Shown: piece by piece, positions 25,201 through 37,200 of the stretch
Numbering within the stretch: the stretch's first letter is position 1
Layout of the letters: the number at the start of each line of letters is the position of its first letter
From: Incurvaria masculella
Lineage: Eukaryota > Arthropoda > Insecta > Lepidoptera > Incurvariidae
Assembly (NCBI GenBank): GCA_946894095.1
Contig: OX335665.1
Span: 4,226,001 to 4,290,000 of the forward strand
Length of the DNA stretch: 64,000 nt
Direction: 5' to 3'
Program-made: the position numbers and the translations under genes
The notes under the pieces: model-generated
The model's input: the letters and a program-made list of their open reading frames with translations, nothing else
The model's database searches: none
What the model was told of the DNA's origin: nothing

Positions 25201-28200
25201 AACGATGGTCGAAGCGGCAATGAAAATTGTCCGTGTTTTCCATCCAGTTCAATGTAGCCGTGCAATATAAGGAAGGTCCTGGCATGGCACCTAGTTCCCA
25301 TGTGGTGTCTTGGGCTAAATCCATGACAGAACTTGTGGTATTAGCCATCCATGTCCAGTCACATAAAAAAAAAAAAAAAAAATTAAGGTGGCCCAACCCG
25401 CTCAACTCCCCATACAAAAGGGGAAAGAAAATCACGCCCATATTTCTTATCAGAGATCCCAAATTTTGCTCAAAAGAGCTTTATTTGATCGAACTAGACG
25501 TCTGATGACCGTTGGCATTGTAAAATTGTGTTTGGTGGTCCAAGTTCGAATTTTTCGCGCGTTTTATACAATAACTTTGGTGGTTTATTACGCAATGATA
25601 AAGTAAGAAAATCTTAAAAAGATTAGTTATCAGACATAGCTTATTTAATCAAGATTTATAATCTATTTGGTTTTTTTTAGATTTTTGACTACAGCGGTCG
25701 TGGTTTACTTTTAGCTAAAAGTCGTTTTGAAATCAAAATTTTCGTAAATATTACCAATCATAAAATCATACACTATGCACAATGTCTTTTTAGGGTTCCG
25801 TACCCAAAGGGTGAAAACGGAACCCTATTACTAAGCCTCCGCTGTCCGTCCGTCCGTCCGTCCGTCCGTCCTTCCGTCTGTTCATCTGTCACAGGGCTGT
25901 ATCTCAGTAACCGTAACAGGTAGACAGCTGAAATTTTCACAGAGTGTGTATTTATTTTGCCGCTATAACAACAAATAGGTAAGATTAAAAAATAATTAAA
26001 ATTAAAGGGGGCTCCCATCCAAAAAACGTGATTTTTTTTGTTTTTTTTTTCTACGATGGTACGGAACCCTTCGTGTGCGAGTCCGACTCGCACTTGGCCG
26101 GTTTTTGGTGAACATGTTGCATCTTCCTCATCACGGAGCCTGTCTTTTTCTTTGAAACAGAGAAGGTCCCAGAGCGCAACAGCACGGTTTTGTACAGTGC
26201 CCGCAAATGAGTTAGTCCCGCCGGGTTGGGCCACCTTAAGCAAGGATAGCACACTCCAGTCTAAGAGCTATATAAGCCATCTATGTCCAGCTCCATAGAA
26301 AAAAACACAGTCGACTCACCCTCGGAGCACCTGTCGAGCACGCCGGCCTGCGGGTCGGGCGTCGTCGGCGGCCCGAGAAAGTCGCGCAGCCACCGGTGCA
26401 GGTCCGGGCTGCGGCTCAGGAAGGGCTGCGTCAGCGCGATCAGCTCCGACGACGAGATGATCTCGTTCGTGAAGAGCAGCAGGCACCTGCGCAACGACGC
26501 TGTCAGTTCGGAGCGACAACGCTCGCGCGGTGATGCCCTCGGAGAGAATGGTCAGTGCATAAATGCAGCCAATTGTGTTTTTCATTGGTTGATCAAACGG
26601 TAATTATTATCATCATGGTTAGGTTAGGTTAATGTAAATTATAAGTTAGTGAATATATTAAGGCCCTGGTACTAGCCAAAAAGTGCCTTAACCCAAAAAA
26701 TTCGTGATTTGGTCAAAGGTGCCTTTATGCCCAATTTTGAAACTAGATAGTGCAAACTGTGAATTGTTTAAAAAACTAAAAAAATCGAATCTTACAGTTT
26801 TAGTTATATGACGTTTACGTCAGTGTGCATCGATACACACATTCAGAGCTCTAGTCAAAGACCATAGCAAATCATGAACATCTTCTTCGTCCCTGGTTTC
26901 TCAGTTGACCACATTATCTATTGCATGCACTTGTGTACATTAATTTTGTCTTACTTCTCTATATAAACATGCATATATATATGATTAATATTAAATTTTA
27001 CTATTGTTAAATATTATAATTATTGATTTGTTTTTTTTTTTCACATTTGTTTGTCACAACTCTGTTTTATTGTACCTCTCATTTTGTTAAAAGGGTAGAC
27101 TTTGCGTATGATTTCAGTGCAATCAGGTTTTTTTTTATTTGATTTGATTCAATATTAGGGTGTGTGTAGAATTGATAAACATATTTGAGTTTCAGCGACA
27201 TCTACATTTGAAGAATTGTAATCAGATTTTTAAAATAATCTGAAATAGTATTGGTCGTGACATTCGTCCCCTATCTTCTAGCAAAAGATAGGGGAAGCAT
27301 TGTGTCGATTCGAACATAATCGAGAAATTCATTGGCCGACGTAATTGTTGGGATAGCTCAGTTGGTTTAGAGCAGTGGACATGTAATCCAAAGGTCGCAG
27401 GTTTAAGCCCTGCTTCCGACGAATGTCACGACCGATACTTTTTCAGATTATTTTCAAAATCTGACTACAATGCTTCAAATGTAGATGTCGCCGAAACTCT
27501 AATTAATGAGATAACGGTAATGTCGTATCCATTAAATATATTAAATTATCTTGATAAACATACTTTACACATCAGCCTAGGCTGCCTGTCTAAAATAAAA
27601 ATAAATATCCCAAGCGGCGACTTACCTGAGGAAGTTGTCGTAGACCTCCTGGCTGCGCAGCGCCTTGCGCACCTGATCGAAGAAGCTGAAGTCGGAGAGC
27701 GTGCCGCACTTGGCGGCCTCCGCGTACGAGACGTCGCGCACCGCCGCGCCCGACGCGAGCGGCACGCGCGGCTTCTTGGCCGGCGGAGCGCCGGCCGCTG
27801 CACAAACGGACACACGGTTCACACAAATTTAACGTGATCTCTTTTGAGCGGCTTGTAGCCTAGTGGCGCGGGGATTGGCCTAGCGTACCAGAGGTCCGGG
27901 TTCAATTCCTCGACATGCACCACTTTCCTTTCTCTTTCTGAGTTCGATAAGTTCATTTCGTCACGAACGCGAGCTGCTCCATGGTTCCGAATCCATGTTA
28001 AACTATAGGTTTCCACTACTAGGAATCGGGAATGTGGTGTATTGGGCTAATATCATAGGTAAATGTGTGGTATTAGCCACCATCCATGTCAGGTTGCATA
28101 AAAAAAAAAAAGAACGAAAAGAATGGGGACATCTTATTGAAACATTTAAAATTCTCAACTATCCCAAGCTACGAGATATGTTCACCCTTGCTAATACTAA

Positions 28201-31200
28201 AAACCTGAGAGGGCACTCAAGAAAGCTGTATCACAATCGGTCGAAGCAGAACCCTCGACGACACTTTCTTGCCAACGGAGTGGTAGAATCTTGGAACAGT
28301 CTTCCCTGTGAAGTTGTAAATGCTGTCTCCGTAAATTCCTTCAATAAACTGGACAATCATTTAAAACATAAAAAAATATATAATAAATAAATAAAGTTTA
28401 TTTATTATATATTTTTTAAATAATGTATTTAAATAAATAAAGTTTATTTATTTATATACATTAGCAGCTAAAAGTTGATGCGTGTATGTCATTAGTTGAG
28501 TGCTCTATTTGGTTATTAAATGTCTGTTTTTTTTTATTTAAAATAACTGTCCAATTGGTTTTTGAACCCGTTCACTGTTATAGCACTGACCACTTGTTGT
28601 GGCGTTTGTTCCAAGAGTCCACCACTCGGTTATTTATGAAAGTGTTGTGATATAGGCACATCAGCTTAAAGCGCTTGAGTTGCGGGTGCTTATTTAGCTT
28701 TGTGGATTGATTTAGTATTTTTTTGTTTTTTTTTTTTTGTGACTGGACATGGATGGCTAATACCACAAGTTCTGTCATGGTATTAGCCACATGGGAACTA
28801 GGTGCCATGCCAGGACCTTCCTTATATTGCACGGCTACATTGAACTGGATGGAAAACACGGACAATTTTAATTGCCGCTTCGACCATCGTTCATCCAATG
28901 CGATGGTACCAATCCGGGCGGGATAAACCCTACCACCTAGTAAGTAAGGAAGGGGACCTACAGCTTAACGTGGAATCCGAACCACGGCCAGCCTCTCTCA
29001 ACGGTCGAATGGTCACCCATCCAAGACCAGACCGGAGCCAGCGTTGCTTAACTTCGGAGAGCGATCGCCGAAGTGTCGCGCCACTGGGCCACTGAGGCTT
29101 TAAGCCCATTATAGGTGATAGTTTGTGTTAAATCTTCTACGATGTCCCAGAACCCTTTGCGTGCGAGTCTGACTCGCCTTACTTCGTCTCCCAGTGCCGG
29201 GTCGCACTCACCGATCTGCCCGGCGGCGGTGAAGCTCGGCGAGCGCTTGAGGTGCGGGTGCGGCGCGGCGGGCGCGGCGGGCGCGGCCGGCGCGTGCTTG
29301 GCGGGCGGCGCGTGCGGCGGCGTGCGCGGCGCCGGCACGTACGAGCGCGGCTCGCTCTCTGCCTCGACGCTGCCGCGCTGGAGACAGATTGTTTGTTGCT
29401 TTCATCATCCAAAGGTTAAATCGCACTCGGATTTGTCATATTTTATCATTTGCCAATTGATATTGACAGACAAGAACTGGCAAAAAACTACAGTGTAATT
29501 TTTTTCAACGTCCAATTATTTATTTATTGAAAGGAAAACTTACAGCTAATAAAACCAAATTACAAAACATACACTAGAAGTTAAAATAAGCTTAACACGT
29601 TTCGGGCACCTTAAGATGTCCTGGCGTACGCCATATGCTGCGCATGAAAAAAAAGCATCACCTACAAGCATGCCAGTATTTACTATGTCAGGTACTGGCT
29701 ACTAACATGCTTTTTCAGATACATATCTTCTTCTTCTAGCTTCTAGCACACTATGCTTATGACTGTGAGCTCGGAGCACACTACACCTATGACAGTGATC
29801 TCGGAACGTCTCAACTTACGACCATGAACGTGGAACAACCCTATACTCTCACCCAACTCACCTGCACCTGTATCTGCATGGGCTGCGGCGGCTGCGCCTG
29901 CACGCTCGCCGCGTACGCCTTGACCGGCGCCACCACCACCGCCGCCGCCTTACCACTGCTCGCGTCGGGCAGGAACTGCCCGAACTCCGCGAGCAGGTCG
30001 TCCTGGTTCTCGAATAGCTTCGCGACCTGACGGGAAGTGGGTGCCGTTAGCGTTGGTACCTCTTTAGAGGTTTCGTGAAGGCTCGAGAGTGGATGTCAGA
30101 ACTCTTATAGAGCAGCCGCAAGTTTTTATCATGCTTGAGTCAATCGGTAATTAATTTCATCATATAAAAGTTTTGTAGTTTTGTGGGATGTGTCCTTTTA
30201 TAAGTATTATTATATGTAATTTTTTTTCAAATTTAATGTATTACTAAATAAGTTCTTTTTTTATTCATATACATATACATATTTTACGCTAAGTTCTCTA
30301 TATGTAAGTAAGAAATAAAAAAGCCGTATACATTTAAAAAAAATACTTTGTGGCAACAGTTGTTGGATTAGGATTTATTACATTGTTATTTTTGTTAATC
30401 TGTTTATTGTTTAGTTGTCTGTAATCTGTTATGTTGTCCGAAAATTATTTTTAAAAAAGCAGTTATATTTCGGATACATTAGTGAATGAACCGTTCAAAT
30501 ACATCAGCCTTCAGTGCCTAGTGCATATAAAAACCGAAGCCGAAATTTGTCACCGTGGGAGTGTGTATAACTGAATCACCCAGAAGATATTGCCTCCTAG
30601 CAATATGGTGGCCAATAGGACTTACAGAAGAATATGTAACAACAAAACAAGAGAGTTTTACAGTATGCCAGAAAATGCTGAACACACTACCGTTTTTGAC
30701 AGTTACCTCGGAACACACTTTATTTATGACAGTAATGTCGTAACACACTTAGGGCCGAGTGCACGAAAGGGCAAAAAATCAAAATCAACATCAACGTACG
30801 ATTAAACACGTCACTTTGTAAGGACAGTACAGAAGGAACTCCATGCGGTTCACTAAAAGCGACGTGTTTGAACATTGATTAACTCGGCCGTCTCTTCGTG
30901 CAACCGGGGCTTAGACTGGAGTGCAACACCAGAGTTATGCTAAATGTTACTGTTGAATATTGTCTACCTTCTTTCATGAATAAAGTACTAATGCAAGTGA
31001 GCCCACTAGAGAGCCATACTTTTGACGGCGAACACAGAACGTTGAGTATACCTGCGAGTAGACCTCTTGCTCGGTCTGCTGCTTAATCTGCGCCTCCTTG
31101 ACGTCGCGGTGGCCGCGCTGGTACGCGTGAAGGATCTCCAGGAAGCGCTTGTACTTGTCCGGCTGCCGCGAGAAACGGCTCTGCACAGCGTAAACAATCC

Positions 31201-34200
31201 ATCAGATTTATCCCACCACATGTTCATCTTTATGCTAGAGGCCACATAAATGCCATTGGTGGTTGAACTACCATGAGTTAATTAATTACACAGTTAATGG
31301 GTTCAAAAATTTACTAGACAAATATAAATATGAAAATAGACCATAAATTAATAAACAAAAAACAAGTGCACTCAGTAGTTCTAAAACCTGATATGCACGC
31401 ATCAGCTTATAGCTGCTAGTGTTATAAACCAAATAATAATAATAATAAAAGTTAATAATACAAATTTTGCAAATGAACAAATTGGGACGATTGTTACAAT
31501 AGAATTAAAACTCTAAGGACTAGTTGATAATATGAATGTTAAGTTAATATACTTTTTTGTACTAAGCAGGTACGTCGCTTATTCCAAGGAATGTGACATG
31601 TATGTATGTATAATCGACCGTGAAGCAAGGATACATTAATTGAAGAGACATTCATTACGGGCGGAGGGACGGTAGGAGAATTTCAAATTATGGGTATACA
31701 GCCGGTGGCGAAATTGGTAGACGCAATACCCGCAAATGGTATGTTTTGCTGGTTCGGGTCCAGCCTTGCAGTATATTCGTAAAGTAGTTCTTTTTACTGG
31801 GCTCTTTCTTCAATTCATGTATCCTTGCTTCACGGTCGATTATACATACATACATGTCACATTCCTTGGAATATGAATGTTACTTTTTACGGTGAACAAA
31901 AATTCGGCCACAACTTCTAGAAAATTGCTAAATGATGCAGCTTTGGGCTTGCTTGACAAAAGTTGACTTGCGGTTGCAAGGCGTGCTCGGGAGGCAGAAA
32001 CGGCATCCACGATGACCTTTTTGATTGTGTGATAATCATGATTATGAAGCATAAAATGAAATAGAGGATGGATGGAATTGTGAGTCATTAATTTAAATCT
32101 AACCACGGCCATAACACCAACGGTGCGTTAGTCGTTAGAATAAAATTCGTAGCGCTTCTACGGGCGCTCACCTTGATTTTGTTGACGTATTCGATGGCGT
32201 GGTTGAACTCGACGGGCTGTCCGGCGGCCGCCGGCGCGTGGGGTGCAGCCCCTCCTCCCGCCGCCGCGCCGCCTGCGCACAGACGCGGCAGTAAGCATAC
32301 TGATACAGTAATTTGAGGTTATCCAGGGACCTCTAACCGAGTAGTGGAATCTTGGAACAAGCTACCACAAGACGTAATAAGTGCTATATCAGGCAATTGC
32401 ATCTGAAAAGAAATGATCTACGCACAATGACAGGATATTGTTCACTCAACAAGCACCTCCATAACCTGGGGGTGACGGACAGCCCTCTATGTCGTGGCTG
32501 CATGGAGACAACGGAAACAACCGCCCATGTACTGTTGGAGTGCAAGAGTGTGGCCGACCATCGGGCGCAAACCCTGGGAGCACCGGGATCCCTTACAGAG
32601 ACCTGTGGGAATGTAAAGGGTATGCTGGATTTCTGGGACGAGCTGGGATGGCTTACATAGTCACCTTTGTTACGCACAATGGCCTCTCTGTGAAGTAGGC
32701 TTAGCGCGGAAAACATTTTGCCCAACTAACTAACTAACTAAATCAGGCCCCCTACTACGAACGCAAGCGCCACCAAGAAGGCGATATAGCCTGTCAAAAA
32801 TATTGTATGCATTTGACAGATGGTATCGACAGCGCATTTAATACCAACTGTCAAACTGATAGTATTTAAGGAAGGCAACCTATAGTTTTACGTGAACAAT
32901 CAACGAAACACCACAAAAAACCATTACCCCTTTTACGACATACACGGGAGAAATGCCGTGTGACTTACCGTGGTGCTGGGCCGCGGCCGCCTCCGCCTCG
33001 ATCTGCTGGTGCGCCTGCGATATGTGATGCAGCGTGTTGGACGCGGCGCCAGACACCGACAGGTTGTGCACCATGGCGTTGCTGACGACCCTGTCGACAC
33101 ACCACATCGCATCGTTAGCCATCCGTCGAGTCTCACCGACATGCATCGATTGTCGCACATACTTGGGGACGCATCATAGAGTCAACAACGCAAACCACAC
33201 TTATAGATACGGATATTTTCAATTAGGTTAGGTTTGGTTAGATTACATGCATTTTATAATACACACGAAAAGTACATACTTTTGGATGTTCTGAGTTTTG
33301 GATCTTATACTTTTTGAACCTTCATAAAGGAGGCAACCAACATACATGACATACTTTGGGGGCGATTCATGCAATATTTCATGCTGGAGGGAAGGGTACA
33401 CACTTGACTACGCACGACAAGGTTGGAGGGGAGAAGGATGTTAAGGTGGCCCATCCCGCTCATCTCCCCATACAAAAGGGGAAAGAAGATCACGCCCATA
33501 TTTCTTGTCAGAGATCCAAAATTTTGCTCAAAATAGCTTTATTTGATCGAACTAGATGTTTGATGACCGTTGGCATTGTAAAATTGTGTTTGGCTTCTAA
33601 GTTATAAGGTCCGAAAGTTCGAATTTTTCGCGCGTTTTATATGATAACTTTGGAGGGGAATTACGCAATGATAAAGTAAGAACATCGTAAAAAGATTAGT
33701 CATCAGACATAGCTTATTTAATCAAGATTTATGATCTATTTGGTTTTTGTTAAATGTTTGACTACAGCGGTCGTGGTTTACTTTTAGCTATAAGTCGTCT
33801 TAAAATTTAAATTTTCGTAAATCTTACCAAATCATACACTATGCACATTGTCTTTTTTGTGGACATGTTGCATCTTCCTCATCACTGAGCCTGTCTTATT
33901 CTTTGAAACAGAGAAGGTCCCAGAGCGCAACAGCACGGTTTTGTACCGTGCCCGCGAATGAGTTAGGCCCGCCGGGTTGGGCCACCTTAAGGCGCTAGGA
34001 CTAGCCAACTACTCGCGCCATACAAATGCACTTTTTAACAAATGTAATAATATGTAGTGAAACGCTTCAGCAAATCCAAATAGAACTCCAGACTGATAAT
34101 GGATTGTTAATATTTTTTTATTCCATCATTTATTTAAATAATAATAAAAATAAAAAAGTTGATTTTTCTCATTAGAAATCTGAAAGTAATTCGATTTCTA

Positions 34201-37200
34201 GATATAAGCAAAAACAAAAAAATCCATTTGCTTTTAGATTTCTACATTTAGTCAAAAAAGTTCGGAAATGGACACCGTTTCCGCAATGTATTTTGTATAG
34301 AAAAAGGAAACATACATTAACGAAAATAATTCGATTCCTAGACAAGGAATCATATATTGTAAGAATGACACTTATAATCGTCAGACTTAGTTAGTTAACT
34401 TGGGGTGCCTCGTCTAACTTTGCGATTTGGCTAGTACCAGGCCCTTAAAGTGATGAAACGCTTTAAAAAATATATTATGAAAATCATTTCTTCTAACAGC
34501 CTTGCCAACCCAGACTCATGCATAAGCACAATAAACAATATATTTTTTCCTGTAATGGATTATAACGGCATCTAATGCCTAGTCCAGATGGCGCGTTTTA
34601 GGCGCGTATCGACTCGCGCGTGTAGCCACCCAAAAAAATAGCAGGGGCAGGCCGGAATCATTTAAGGTTGGAAGAAATTATATATTTTTAATGTGCTTGT
34701 ATCAAGGGTGAGATCCAGAAGATGTGGGTATTAATGTTGACACACAGTGGCGTGCCCTTAATAGAGGCAGAAAAGCAGTGCCTACCCTGGAAATCTTCAT
34801 CCTTCATCATGTAACAAACCATAGAATATCTTCTTCGTATTATTCTCGTAAATGTGCTATGAGCTAATGAGCTCTATTGCAAAGTGTTACGTAAGAAATT
34901 CCTTCAAACAAATGGAAGGAAAGGCACGCATAGCCAGTGCCTCTAAGTTACGCACACTAATTAAATTTTCGCTCTATACTACTACAGAAAAGCGCATAGG
35001 TGTACCTGACACCTAGGCGCTTAACGCACACATTTACAGCAAAAATACTCACAGAAAGGCACTGCCTATTGCAATTGTTTTCGACCCTTGTGCAACACGA
35101 AACGCACTGCTATCGTGTGCGCTCGCTCATTTATTTGACTTACGTAAAAAGAGACACATTCATTGTCTGCGCCCTAATTACTCTGAGTCTGTGCTTAATC
35201 TAAAGACAAAACAAACCTTTAGGTTTGTCTGGGCAGTAGCATGAACAGTACTGTTCGGGTACTGCAAGTGGTCAATGACATTATAAAATCGCCTATATCT
35301 AATAATTTCGAGTTGAATTTCGAATAGATTGAAAATGATGTGAGTTTTCAATAATTTTAGATATAAATTGTATTCTTTTTTTGTATTTTTAGTGTGATAA
35401 AAAGGATTGTTGTTTGTGAAATGGGAAAGTGAAATTGATCTCTGCAAAATTTTCATTGCGAGCCGAGCGGCGGCAGCACGATCAAATCTATTAGATGAAT
35501 GTCAATTAGCTCGAAAATGTATTGTGTGTTGTGTGTGCTGTGTTAGGTTATTATTCAAGTTTATAAATGTACAAATGTTATCAGTTTCGCGAAAATGGAT
35601 GGGTTGTCGTGTGAGGGCTCTGATATTTGTTTAAAAAACAAATACAGTGTTCATTTTGAAGGTTTTCGTATAGTGATAAGTCTAAAATTATTTTGACCGG
35701 CCGTCCAACAGATGATATTCAACTTACTCAAACGAAAGGTAACATCACGCGTCAATTTAATACAAGTAACTATGTATCATTCTCATGGTTAGCCGGCTGT
35801 AAGTGCACGGCGATACTGTTTTGTTTTAATTGCATTTTATTTTCAAATACAAAAAATGCATGGAATGATACTGGGTATGATGATTTGAATAATTTCGTTC
35901 ACGCCGCGAACAAACATCAGTCAGAAAAACATTTAGAATGCAGCATAGCTTTTCACACGTTTTTCAAGGTAAATCGAATCGAAACAAGTTTAAACAGTAA
36001 ATTTTTTAAAGATTTTTTTCAAAGCCACTTTGGGTATCCATCAATTTGACATGACATGTATTTTAATATTCATTCAGCTACTGGATGCCCGATGTGGACA
36101 AGAAAAAACTACAATTGTCTCTTCAAGTTTGTTAATAAAAAAGTCAAAATTCCGGTATATCCAGTTGGTTGGTAGGTTCACCCATTTTTTGTTTACATGT
36201 TTTTTGTACTCATTTTTTTTTAACTAGCTGCCTACCCTACCCAAAAAGTCTGTGCACGCCACTGTTGACACATAACTGAGAAACGGAAGATGGGGTGTCA
36301 AGACTGGGATATAGAATGTCTCAGAGGTACCTAGAGGGATATAGAATCCCAGTCTTGATCTTAAGATAAAGGCTAATATCAAGACGGAAGTGAAAGAAAT
36401 GATTTAACTAGAAAAGAAGATATCAAAACTGAAATAAAGGCTTAACCTAAGGCTGAGATAAAGAAGGCTAATGTAGCGAGGCTGAGATACAGAAGGTGGC
36501 GGTATCGAGACTGAGATACAGGATATGGAGGGTAATTATTGACACTTCGAGATACAGAAAATGAATCTATTAAAAAAAATTTACTCAAATGATATAACTG
36601 AAAAATTTAAGAGGCAGGTACCGAGGCTCAGATATGGTAGATGGATTTATCGATGCTAACATACAGAATTATGTTATCAAGAGTGAGAAACGGAAAAGGA
36701 ATTATCAAAACGGTGATACTAAAAATGAATGCATCAAGACTGAGATATAGAGAAATAAATGTATGAAGACTGAGACACGGAAAAGGAATTAATCAAGACT
36801 GAGATACGGAAAAGGCATGTAACAAGACTCGACAAATGAAAAAGGAATGCAACAAGACTGAGATATGGAAAAGACTTGAATGTAAAGATGAGAATGAATA
36901 AGTTCCAGAAGGCAGTTACTGTTTACTTTGAAGCAGCATAGTTTTTTAATAAGGTGTGTACTGTATCTATAAATTGCCTAACGCCTTGGCTATTACGCTG
37001 CAATGTTAGGTTTATTGTTGCATGAAAAAATAAAATAAAGACTGAGATACGGAAAAGCAATGTATCAAGACTGAGATAAGGAAAATCAATATTTCAAGAC
37101 CAGGATACGGAAAAGTAATGTCTCAAGACCGGGATACGGAAAAGTAATGTCTCAAGACCGAGATACGGAAAAGTAATGTCTCAAGACCGAGATACGGAAA

